7,555 nucleotides of DNA, taken from positions 1 through 7,555 of the forward strand of contig JAITOJ010000023.1 in assembly GCA_031290005.1 (NCBI GenBank), read 5' to 3'. Made by a program: the position numbers and the translations under genes. The notes under the pieces are model-generated. The model did no database searches. It worked only from the letters and a program-made list of their open reading frames with translations, and was not told the DNA's origin. Shown here piece by piece: positions 1 through 5,980 of the stretch; position 1 is the stretch's first letter; each line of letters starts with the position of its first letter. Source of the DNA: Treponema sp. (GTDB taxonomy: Bacteria; Spirochaetota; Spirochaetia; Treponematales; Treponemataceae).

Positions 1-1
1 A

Positions 2-304
2 AGCGAGGAGGACTTAGACATGGTAGCGGCAAAGAACGAAGTGATGAAAGGTGCGGTCAACGAGCTGTACCGGGTCAGTTCCGACGCGGATGTGCGGCAG
101 CAATACGACCAGCACGAAAAAGCGTGGCGGAACGAAATGTCTCGCGACGCCTACCTTGAGCAGCGCAGGGACAGCTTCCGGGCGGAAGGCCGGGCAGAAG
201 CCGCCGCCCAATACGAGGCGCGCCTTGCCGAAGACCAGCGCCGTATTGCCGAAGCGCAACAGCGCATTGTCGAGTTAGAGCGCCAACTGGTCGGACAAAG
301 ATAG
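2..304 (+). CDS. 3' end of a probable Rpn-family recombination-promoting nuclease / putative transposase (5' partial)
   Basis: The reading frame is open from base 2 through the first visible ATG at 20, so the gene almost certainly begins before the window and the ATG at 20 is internal. The visible part reads SEEDLDMVAAKNEVMKGAV at its start, then a stretch with WRNEMSRDAYLEQRRDSFRAEG, and ends in a charged, Ala/Glu/Gln-rich coiled-coil-like tail of about 45 residues. The order 'EDL-MVA-KN-AVNELYRVSSD-VR-QYD--EKAWRNE' resembles the region after the nuclease core in Rpn/YhgA-like proteins, which are abundant in treponemes; this is recalled, not searched. The PD-(D/E)XK catalytic core would lie upstream and cannot be seen. 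It faces the minus-strand block end to end. No plus-strand terminator with a T-run is evident after the TAG stop. It could instead be another coiled-coil protein. Confidence 0.68.
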   Translation, partial: SEEDLDMVAAKNEVMKGAVNELYRVSSDADVRQQYDQHEKAWRNEMSRDAYLEQRRDSFRAEGRAEAAAQYEARLAEDQRRIAEAQQRIVELERQLVGQR

Positions 305-356
305 ATTATTGCGTGGGACTGGCGGTTTGCGTCTCCGCTTCCCCGCGCCGCCGCAT

Positions 357-388
357 AAAAAAAGCCGCCTCCACGAAGAGAGACGGCT
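357..388 (-). terminator. Rho-independent terminator closing the minus-strand operon
   Basis: Read on the minus strand, AGCCGTCTC pairs with GAGGCGGCT (nine pairs including one G-T wobble) around an eight-base loop, followed directly by six T. It lies about 54 bp past the stop of the 939-residue lipoprotein gene, where an operon terminator is expected. On the plus strand there is no T-run after the stem, so it is not a good terminator for the Rpn-like gene. Confidence 0.85.
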
Positions 389-441
389 CGCAAGCACACA
401 ATCGCGGGGCCTTTTCCAGCCCTATTTTACTGACCTCACGC

Positions 442-3261
442 TTACGGAGCAGCCGGAGAGAGCGTCAGTGCAGTGACGGTCATGTTAAAGGTATCACTGT
501 TCTTGGTTAAACCAAAACCAAGTCCGTTTGTCTTCAAGGTAGTGAAGTGAGTAGTGGTAGTGGTGCCTCCATACCAATCAGATCCATCCTGGATAATAAT
601 GGCGCCGTTATTAAGGGTTGGATACACGATATCGGTGAGCAAATAGCCCGAACCATACGTATCCCCAGTCCCCAGCACCTTAACGCTAATTCCCGCCGCT
701 GACGTGGTAGTAGTGTAATTTATGAGCAGTTTTGCATAATCCGCCAAATTAAATTCTAAGTCCGTGGTGGGGAAAAGATACCATACACCGCCCTCAGTAA
801 CATCAAAAGTAGCGTTATTAGAACCAAAAGAGGCGCCATACCACGCAATAAATTTAGTTGGGTCAAGGGTATAGGTGCCGTCTGCCTGTTTCCCGTATGT
901 GGGGGCCGCAGGCTTAACTTTCAGCGTGTTCAGCGTGAAGGTATACTCTCCGGCGGTTTCGTCCGGGCCCCAGTACAAATCAATGCATATCGCGCTATAC
1001 GAAGGATCTGCCGCAGCAAGCGTACCCCAATGCGAAGCGTTGAATTTTCCGGCAATATACTTATCCGCTTGTTGTACATCAAACGATTGGCCCCAGTCCG
1101 CTATGCCGCTGCCTTTGCTCGCGCCAATGATAACCCGCGTGGGTTTGTGTTCAGTCGTTTCCGGCAGCGTTAGTGTCCCAAAGAACTTGTCGGAGAAACC
1201 GGCGGTCACAGGAATGGTAATCTCGTTGAAGCCGTCAAGCCGCACTTTAACCGTTACCGTGTAGCTGCCGTCAGCTTCTTTCTTGACGGTTCCGCCGGGC
1301 GTAACGCCGGAGCCGGAAAAGATACTCGAAGCCAAAATATCAGCCTCGGGCACATCTGCCATTCCAGCCGGAAGTCCGGCTACAAACTCGTCGCCGAAGT
1401 CGCTGGGAGTGTAGGCTTCCAGGTCTTTCGCACCGCCCGCATCCACCTGGGTTGCCCGTATCGTATTCACCGTAAAGGTGTAATCGCCGGTGGCGCCTGC
1501 GTCAAAGTACAGATACAAGCCTATCGTCTTAAACTCGCCGGTGAAACCGCCCTGGTTGTACACATCAATGGCTCCGGTGTACGGCCCATTTGTTCCTGAA
1601 TCGTATGCGGAATCCCAGTTCACGGCGTTTTCTCCAGGCCCGACGGCGGCAAATGCGTACACTCTATTCGGCTTATAGGTTGCGTCAGCGGGTAACGTAA
1701 TGCCCAGTATAAAGTGGTCAGAGAAGGCGAAATCAGTACCGTTAAAATAGATTGCCGACTGTGCGCCGTCACGAGCCTTAATGGTTACCGTATAAGTACC
1801 GGCAGCGGCTTCTGTTCCTTCCGCTATTGTACCGCTGCTGTCTGTTCCATTGTAGAACGTGGCCGCCAGGACATCAGCTTTCGGGAAAGCCTTGGTAAAC
1901 GGAGCGACTTTCAGAGCGCTGAGCTTGAACGTATAGTCCCCCGCCGCTTGATTGGCGTCCCAGTACAGATAGATTCCTACCGTCTTATGCGCCGCGTCGG
2001 GGAAGCCTCCCTGATTGTAAGCCTTGATTTCTCCGGTTACATACTTGCCGGATGGAGCCGTTGCGCCGTCAAAACCGCCGTTCCAGGTAACACCGGTATC
2101 AAGAGTGCCGGTAGCGGGGTATACATACACCCGGTTCGGCTTAACGCTGGTTTCTTCGGGCAGCGTGATGGTCACGAGATAATTGTCCGAAAACGCCAAA
2201 GTTTCACTGGTAAAAGCAATTATTGACTGCGCACCCGGACGGGATTTTCCCGTTATCGTATAGCTTCCGTCATTTTCTTTGGTTATGGTACCGGTATTGG
2301 AATCATTGTCAAAGAATGACGCCGCCAGAATGTCCGCTTCCGGGAAATCCACCAGATAGGCGGGAGCGGGCGCGGCGGAGGTATCCGGCGTCCAGGGCTC
2401 CAGTTCTGCATCCGGTTCAGTCCATTCATGCTTGTTGCCCACTTTCAGCGTATCCACCGTGAAGGTATACTCGCCGGTGGCGCCCGCATCAAAGTACAGA
2501 TACAAGCCTATCGTCCTATACTCGCCATCGCCGGCGCCGCCCATGTTATACGCATTAATGACTCCGGTGTACGGCGAGGTTACCGTTGTATCGTTGTCTG
2601 AATCGTATGCGGAACCCCAGAACACGCCGACTTCTCCAAGCCCGGTAGCGGCAAATGCGTACACTCTGTTCGGCTTATAAGTTGCCTCAGTGGGTAACGT
2701 AATGTTCAGTTGATAGTTGTAGGAGAAGGCAAAATCAGAAGCGTTAAAATAGATTGCCGACTGTGCGCCATCACGGGTTTTAATCGTTACCGAATAGCTG
2801 TCACCATTCTTGGTGATAGACCCCGCATCCTGCACACCGTCTCCGGCATAAAAAGTTGTTCCGCCCAGAATCGCCGCTTCCGGGAAATCTGTCATGGTTA
2901 TTTCCCCGGTTCCATCTTGCAACGCCTCAGTAAAGGTCTTGGTCGCGGCTTTTAAGTCGGCTACCGCCTTGTCCACCGCAGTCTGAGTTGCTGCCTTATC
3001 CGCCAGAACACCCTGCGCTGAGGCGATTGCCGTGGTAAAAGTGTCCATGACCGCCTGAGTAACCCACTTGGTGCCTGTTGCCACATTCGCCGCATCAGTA
3101 TTTACCACTACCGGCGCCTTTGCGTTTGCCGCGTTTTGCAGCTCGATGGTCAGCGCTGTCTTTACAACGCCGCCATCGTCATTGTTCACGTCACCGCAGC
3201 CGGTAACCAGCAGTCCACAGGCGAGCAAAGCCGCCAACATAAATAACCATGCTTTTTTCAT
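442..3261 (-). CDS. Large surface lipoprotein with a FIVAR-like helical domain, four tandem ~150-residue beta-rich repeats and a C-terminal beta-sandwich-like domain
   Basis: The product has 939 residues. The N-terminus MKKAWLF is followed by a hydrophobic stretch and lipobox V-T-G-C with lipidated Cys22. The start is fixed by AAGGAG ending 7 bases before the ATG; an upstream in-frame ATG at 3414 would add 51 residues ahead of the signal peptide and overlap the preceding gene, so it was rejected. Residues about 34-118 are helical and FIVAR-like (pattern ATQTAVDKAVADLKAAT). Four repeats follow at about 125-276, 305-453, 458-603 and 636-783, each opening with a FPEADILAASF-type motif and containing KPNRVYAFAA and, near the end, GLYLYFDAGATGDYTFTV. 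Residues about 790-939 form a different Thr-rich beta domain. Repeats ending in Y-F-T-V strands resemble carbohydrate-binding jelly rolls, so glycan or surface binding is inferred; I do not recognise the family. It is last in the operon, 73 bp after the preceding gene. Confidence 0.9.
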   Translation of the reverse strand: MKKAWLFMLAALLACGLLVTGCGDVNNDDGGVVKTALTIELQNAANAKAPVVVNTDAANVATGTKWVTQAVMDTFTTAIASAQGVLADKAATQTAVDKAVADLKAATKTFTEALQDGTGEITMTDFPEAAILGGTTFYAGDGVQDAGSITKNGDSYSVTIKTRDGAQSAIYFNASDFAFSYNYQLNITLPTEATYKPNRVYAFAATGLGEVGVFWGSAYDSDNDTTVTSPYTGVINAYNMGGAGDGEYRTIGLYLYFDAGATGEYTFTVDTLKVGNKHEWTEPDAELEPWTPDTSAAPAPAYLVDFPEADILAASFFDNDSNTGTITKENDGSYTITGKSRPGAQSIIAFTSETLAFSDNYLVTITLPEETSVKPNRVYVYPATGTLDTGVTWNGGFDGATAPSGKYVTGEIKAYNQGGFPDAAHKTVGIYLYWDANQAAGDYTFKLSALKVAPFTKAFPKADVLAATFYNGTDSSGTIAEGTEAAAGTYTVTIKARDGAQSAIYFNGTDFAFSDHFILGITLPADATYKPNRVYAFAAVGPGENAVNWDSAYDSGTNGPYTGAIDVYNQGGFTGEFKTIGLYLYFDAGATGDYTFTVNTIRATQVDAGGAKDLEAYTPSDFGDEFVAGLPAGMADVPEADILASSIFSGSGVTPGGTVKKEADGSYTVTVKVRLDGFNEITIPVTAGFSDKFFGTLTLPETTEHKPTRVIIGASKGSGIADWGQSFDVQQADKYIAGKFNASHWGTLAAADPSYSAICIDLYWGPDETAGEYTFTLNTLKVKPAAPTYGKQADGTYTLDPTKFIAWYGASFGSNNATFDVTEGGVWYLFPTTDLEFNLADYAKLLINYTTTTSAAGISVKVLGTGDTYGSGYLLTDIVYPTLNNGAIIIQDGSDWYGGTTTTTHFTTLKTNGLGFGLTKNSDTFNMTVTALTLSPAAP
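913..1356 (-). repeat. Repeat unit R4 (most divergent copy) of the shared lipoprotein domain
   Basis: Residues about 636-783 of the 939-residue lipoprotein. It keeps the opening VPEADILASS, the DGSYTVTVK strand, the LTLPE and KPTRV motifs and the closing GEYTFTLNTLKV. It lacks the GAQS-I motif and the AYNQGG motif (here NASHWG) found in the other copies. Confidence 0.8.
1453..1890 (-). repeat. Repeat unit R3 of the shared lipoprotein domain, nearly identical to R1
   Basis: Residues about 458-603. It shares RDGAQSAIYFN, the TYKPNRVYAFAA motif and the GLYLYFDAGATG motif exactly with R1. At the DNA level, 1468-1539 matches 2455-2526 at 65 of 72 bases and 1648-1702 matches 2650-2704 at 51 of 55, by hand alignment. 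Confidence 0.88.
1903..2349 (-). repeat. Repeat unit R2 of the shared lipoprotein domain
   Basis: Residues about 305-453. It opens DFPEADILAASFF, contains DGSYTITGK, GAQSIIAF, LAFSDNY, KPNRVYVY and AYNQGGF, and closes with GDYTFKLSALKV. It sits directly against R3 with almost no linker, whereas about 28 Pro/Ala/Glu-rich residues separate it from R1. Confidence 0.85.
2434..2889 (-). repeat. Repeat unit R1 of the shared lipoprotein domain
   Basis: Residues about 125-276. It opens DFPEAAILGGTTFY, contains RDGAQSAIYFN and KPNRVYAFAATG, and closes with GEYTFTVDTLKVG. Its DNA is closest to R3 (about 90 percent over the stretches compared), not to its direct neighbour R2. Confidence 0.88.
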
Positions 3262-3288
3262 ACAATTCTCCTTGCAAAAATATTTTCT

Positions 3289-3323
3289 CGGCAGAACCCG
3301 GCAACGCCGGATTGAACCCGCCG
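3289..3323 (-). other. Nested inverted repeat between the two lipoprotein genes
   Basis: On the minus strand CCGGC-GTT-GCCGG (3298-3310) forms a tight five-pair hairpin, and an outer CGGC/GCCG pair brackets it. It lies in the 73-bp gap between the 379- and 939-residue lipoprotein genes. A short AT-rich segment with five T follows about 15 bases later, too far for a classic terminator. It might tune distal expression or stabilise a processed mRNA end; that is a guess. Confidence 0.35.
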
Positions 3324-3334
3324 TAGAATCCTTG

Positions 3335-4474
3335 TTAATTACTCTCCCCGTAGTGTTCGGGAAGCGTAATGTTGAACGTAAAGCCGTCAGAATCAGTGAA
3401 TGGACCGGGGACAAATAACTTCACCCCCGTAAATCCCTCATACTGCACAGCCTTGGCCGTGACCCGGTACTCATACCTGGTTTCCGGGCCGGTTGCGGTG
3501 GTCACTTGATAGGTCGTGGCGGTCACCACATTGCTCTGCTCCGCCGCGCTCGTGCCCGCGCGCACCTTGGCGGTTTGTACTATCGCCGAGGTAAGCAGCT
3601 TGTCTGTCCCTTTGAGAACTTCAAAATTCCGCAGGGAGAATTCAATGGTGCGTCCCACACCGGATGCCGGAACCGCAAGATCCAGATTAAATTCCGCGGG
3701 ACTTGAAGCCGTTAATGTGCCGGAAGCTGCCTTGTATTCCCAGCCGCCCAGAAGCGGCCCGGGAAGCGCCGCAGTGGGAAGCTGCGGGGTTGCATCGTCT
3801 CCGGCGCGGTAACCGGCCACGGACGTAACCGGGCTGGTATACGAAACGCCGTTGCCGCCCTCAAGGGCATTCACCGTGAATTCATAGTAACCGTCAAAGG
3901 TCTGATGGAAATACAGAGACATGAACACCGTCACATACTGCCTGCCGTCCCCCCGTTTGGTGATAATCGCCCCGTTGGCGTTGTCCATCACCAGAGTTCC
4001 CTTAACCCGGTTGTCCTGAAAGCTGGCATACACATCGGAATCCCACGCGCTCACATAATCCGCCACCGTATTGGCATCCACCAGTTCATTCTTGCTCACC
4101 TGACCCACCGACGCGCAGACATATACCCGGTAGGGCTTGTTTGTTATGGACGGGTCTTCTGGGAAAGTTGCCGTGATACGGTATCTGCTTTCAAAGGCAA
4201 AGGGGCCGCTGAAGGTCACATTTACCGGAGCATTTGACGCGAAAGGCGTCCGGCATTTTATCTGAACTTTGTAGCTTCCGTCCGGGTTTTTCGCTATAGT
4301 CCCCGCGTCCCCCACAAAGTCGCCCACATAGAAACTTGCCCCCAGGATTTCTTCCTCCGGGAAGGAAACATAGGTTAGTTCGCCGTCTTCCGTGTCCCCG
4401 CCGCAGCCGGTCGCCAGGAACAGGCACAGACAGGCCATCAAGCAAACAAACCCGCAAAACACATTCTTTTTCAT
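3335..4474 (-). CDS. Lipoprotein with one copy of the same beta-rich domain found four times in the next gene
   Basis: The product has 379 residues. The signal peptide MKKNVFCGF with a hydrophobic core runs into L-A-T-G-C, giving lipidated Cys24; Ala at -3 is unusual for a strict lipobox but acceptable in spirochaetes. Residues about 37-204 are one copy of the repeat domain of the following gene: SFPEEEILGASFYVGD at its start, GTIAKNPDGSYKVQIK, KPYRVYVCASVG and, at the end, GYYEFTVNALEGG. Residues about 236-379 are a second, unrelated beta-rich region ending FTFNITLPEHYGESN. The start is supported by TAAGGAGG six bases before the ATG. It begins 15 bp after the barrel gene stop, so the two are almost certainly co-transcribed. 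It may be an accessory glycan-binding or surface lipoprotein partner of the barrel; that role is inferred from position, and the family is not recognised. Confidence 0.9.
   Translation of the reverse strand: MKKNVFCGFVCLMACLCLFLATGCGGDTEDGELTYVSFPEEEILGASFYVGDFVGDAGTIAKNPDGSYKVQIKCRTPFASNAPVNVTFSGPFAFESRYRITATFPEDPSITNKPYRVYVCASVGQVSKNELVDANTVADYVSAWDSDVYASFQDNRVKGTLVMDNANGAIITKRGDGRQYVTVFMSLYFHQTFDGYYEFTVNALEGGNGVSYTSPVTSVAGYRAGDDATPQLPTAALPGPLLGGWEYKAASGTLTASSPAEFNLDLAVPASGVGRTIEFSLRNFEVLKGTDKLLTSAIVQTAKVRAGTSAAEQSNVVTATTYQVTTATGPETRYEYRVTAKAVQYEGFTGVKLFVPGPFTDSDGFTFNITLPEHYGESN
3860..4366 (-). repeat. Fifth, separate copy of the shared lipoprotein domain
   Basis: Residues about 37-205 of the 379-residue lipoprotein. 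Conserved landmarks occur in the same order as in R1-R4 of the next gene: FPEEEILGASFY, DAGTIAKNPDGSY, FAFESRY, KPYRVYV, a Trp-Asp (SAWDSD), SLYF and YEFTVNAL. It is clearly older than the R1/R3 split because similarity is visible only at protein level. Confidence 0.75.
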
Positions 4475-4489
4475 ACAAGCCTCCTTATG

Positions 4490-5695
4490 TCAGAATGAAT
4501 AGGTTATCCAGACAGGAACGGAAAAACCCCATTTCTCGCCTTCGTCCATCGGCGCGTTGGCATACACGCCGCCCCGGATATTACCGTGGCCGTACTGTTT
4601 CTGCGCATACGAGCCAAAACCGAACATCTTCTTATCATTTTTGCCTTTCACGTCTCCGAACTGCATACCGTAGGTGATGTCCGCCCCCAGGGTAAAGATA
4701 CCCAAGTCGTAAGAGGGATAGATGTTGAAGGCGATTTGGGGGGCGCTGGTAACCAGCTCAGTCCAGGACAGCACCTTCTCGGCTGTCCCCAGGAAATGGC
4801 CGTCAATGGCAAAGCCCAGTTCCAGTTTCGGCACGCCCTTATACACTGCCCCCAAAGCCACGTACAAAGGATTAAGCAGGGCAAAACCGGGCTGGCTCAG
4901 GTTTCCCGGCTTTTCCTCCAGGCTGTATTTGACGCCGAAATCCAGAAGCAGATTGGGTATCGACTTGAGGGCAAAGGCCGCTTCCAGGTGCTTGTCCCAG
5001 GAAAAGTCCCAGTTCGCCCCGGCGTTCCCCGCTTCCTGGCCGTTCTTGCCGCCGCCGATATAGCCCGCCCGCACCAGGCCCACGTCTTTTATCTCATAGC
5101 CCACGGCCACATGAAGTCCCTTATACACATCCTCAGCCAGAAGTCCGGCTTGGGTCATATTCGGAGCCACCGCCCCAAGGACAATCAAACCGGGCGCCGG
5201 GGTAATCTCCGCAATGGCGCCCCAGTTCATCAGGTTTATACGGCTGAATATGCCGTCCCCATCCCCGATTTGCACGATGGGTTCGTTCACACCGTTGAAA
5301 GCCGTAAGCTGGGCCAGCCGGCCCCGCGCGTAGGCATACCCGCCGGTGCTCCCCGCCACTTGCCCCCGCAGGGTGGGCACCCGGCCCATGCCGATATGAA
5401 GTTTCAAATAGTTGTTCGGCTTCCACCACACCTTGGCATTGGCGGCTTGATTAAATAAGCCGTCGGTCACCATGACGCCCACGTCCACCCCGATGTTCGG
5501 GGAAGAAGCGGAAAACATAAACTCCAAATCCGGCGCGTCCCCGTAGGAAGACTGCACGACTGTTCTTGGCTCTCCATCCTGCCCCACAAAAACCGGCACC
5601 CAAACCGCCCGGCCCCAGCCGTTCATTCTGAGCTGGGCAAAAGACGGGGAAACCAGGCAGATTGCCAAAGTCAATAAGACAACTGTTTTTTTCAT
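4490..5695 (-). CDS. Outer-membrane beta-barrel (porin-like) protein
   Basis: The product has 401 residues. MKKTVVLLTLAICLVSPSFAQ is a typical signal peptide with likely cleavage after Ala20; no lipobox cysteine is present. The mature chain is rich in Gly, aromatic residues and alternating hydrophobic strands (for example NIGVDVGVMVTDG, KVWWKPNNYLKLHIGMG and GLHVAVGYEIKDVG) and ends VPVWITYSF. A terminal Phe on an alternating strand is the usual signature for outer-membrane barrel assembly. The 'VWWKP-NYLKLHIG...LRG' stretch resembles outer-membrane proteins common in treponemes (recalled, unnamed family). It may pass or bind solutes, perhaps oligosaccharides made by the upstream chitinase-like enzyme; the substrate is inferred. 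The start has AAGGAG seven bases upstream and overlaps by ATGA the end of the small upstream ORF. It is first of three closely spaced genes. The terminator-like hairpin and 18-base G/C tract upstream suggest regulated or switching expression. Confidence 0.88.
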   Translation of the reverse strand: MKKTVVLLTLAICLVSPSFAQLRMNGWGRAVWVPVFVGQDGEPRTVVQSSYGDAPDLEFMFSASSPNIGVDVGVMVTDGLFNQAANAKVWWKPNNYLKLHIGMGRVPTLRGQVAGSTGGYAYARGRLAQLTAFNGVNEPIVQIGDGDGIFSRINLMNWGAIAEITPAPGLIVLGAVAPNMTQAGLLAEDVYKGLHVAVGYEIKDVGLVRAGYIGGGKNGQEAGNAGANWDFSWDKHLEAAFALKSIPNLLLDFGVKYSLEEKPGNLSQPGFALLNPLYVALGAVYKGVPKLELGFAIDGHFLGTAEKVLSWTELVTSAPQIAFNIYPSYDLGIFTLGADITYGMQFGDVKGKNDKKMFGFGSYAQKQYGHGNIRGGVYANAPMDEGEKWGFSVPVWITYSF

Positions 5696-5961
5696 ACAAA
5701 ACTCCTTATTCTTTTGGGCATGAAGCCCAGGGTGAAATATAAAAAGCCGCCATCCCTGCTATTAGTTGTGGGAGAGGCAGCGTTTTTATGGGAAAATAGA
5801 TAGTGTCTTTGTGATTTACTACACCCCAGCCGGGGGGGGGGGGGGGGGGTAATTCTAGACGAATAGGTTGGAGTGAATATATGCGGGAGGTTTACGGTTT
5901 TCCTGCCGGGGAGGGCAAGTCGGCGGAGTTTCCATGCAAGCGGTGTTGCGTGAATGGTCAT
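5692..5961 (-). CDS. Small ORF carrying the 18-base C tract, ending in an ATGA overlap with the barrel gene (possible leader ORF)
   Basis: Starts MTIHATPLAWKLRRLALPG and is 89 residues in this 18-C state. An exact AGGAGG lies seven bases before the ATG, and the ATG is only 19 bp past the chitinase stop, so initiation is credible. Codon 38 (ACC) leads into the tract, which encodes five Pro, then RLGCSKSQ and onward. The TGA stop at 5692-5694 shares two bases with the barrel ATG at 5693-5695. One base fewer (17 C) shifts to GWGVVNHKD and a TAA at 5706-5708; 16 or 19 C gives PAGV and tandem TAG-TAA at 5816-5821. No domain is recognised, and the part after the tract overlaps a hairpin, so it looks more like a regulatory leader or a decayed gene than a folded protein. 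A chance ORF is possible. Confidence 0.42.
   Translation of the reverse strand: MTIHATPLAWKLRRLALPGRKTVNLPHIFTPTYSSRITPPPPPRLGCSKSQRHYLFSHKNAASPTTNSRDGGFLYFTLGFMPKRIRSFV
5736..5787 (-). terminator. Terminator-like hairpin upstream of the barrel gene (possible attenuator)
   Basis: On the minus strand GCTGCC (5781-5776) pairs with GGCGGC (5751-5746) with one G-T wobble. An inner TCCC/GGGA stem encloses a 13-base loop, and TTTTT-ATATTT follows the stem. Five A before the stem can also pair with the T-run. On the plus strand the same element also ends in five T, but the wobble becomes a C-A mismatch, so the minus strand is favoured. It sits 40-90 bp before the barrel start and inside the small ORF, so if active it would stop transcripts coming from the chitinase promoter. 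Confidence 0.58.
5796..5810 (-). promoter_or_regulatory. 15-bp shared motif, copy 1 (upstream of the barrel gene)
   Basis: Minus-strand reading AAAGACACTATCTAT matches 14 of 15 bases of a motif at 7233-7247 in the chitinase leader, same strand. Here it lies between the C tract and the terminator-like hairpin. It may be a binding site, a processing site or a duplicated leader fragment. Confidence 0.45.
5832..5849. repeat. Homopolymer tract of 18 G (18 C on the minus strand)
   Basis: Eighteen consecutive G, flanked by C on the left and T on the right. It lies 137 bp before the barrel start codon and inside the small ORF, where it encodes Pro codons. Tracts this long slip readily during replication and are classic contingency loci. 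In Treponema pallidum, poly-G tracts upstream of tpr genes and an OmpW-like gene are known to vary in length and alter expression. Length errors or a poly-G sequencing artefact are possible with such runs. Confidence 0.92.
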
Positions 5962-5966
5962 GTGCG

Positions 5967-5976
5967 TTCCTCCTAA
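5967..5976 (-). promoter_or_regulatory. Strong ribosome binding site for the small ORF
   Basis: The minus strand reads TTAGGAGGAA, a full anti-Shine-Dalgarno match, seven bases before the ATG at 5961-5959 and four bases after the chitinase stop. It is the strongest such site in the window, and is the main reason to take the small ORF seriously. Confidence 0.7.
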
Positions 5977-5980
5977 CAAA

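Noticed and set aside
913..2889. Tandem repeats as a CRISPR-like or satellite array
   Set aside because: The units are about 150 codons long, in frame and conserved at protein level, so they are protein domains.
3305..3322. GGGTTCAATCC on the minus strand, like a tRNA T-loop
   Set aside because: Only a three-pair stem forms and there is no acceptor, anticodon arm or D-arm around it; coincidence in a short gap.
3262..3414. N-terminal extension of the 939-residue lipoprotein to an ATG at 3414 (990 residues)
   Set aside because: It overlaps the end of the preceding gene, puts 51 non-signal residues ahead of a clear lipoprotein signal peptide, and the ATG at 3261 has a strong ribosome site.
4586..5458. 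Plus-strand ORF of 290 codons opposite the barrel gene
   Set aside because: It is an antisense shadow of a well-supported gene, His/Pro/Arg-rich, with no ribosome site or recognisable domain.
5736..5741. TATATT on the minus strand as a -10 box for the barrel gene
   Set aside because: At 17 bp spacing the -35 position reads TAATAG, with no likeness to TTGACA; the sequence is better explained as the tail of the hairpin T-run.
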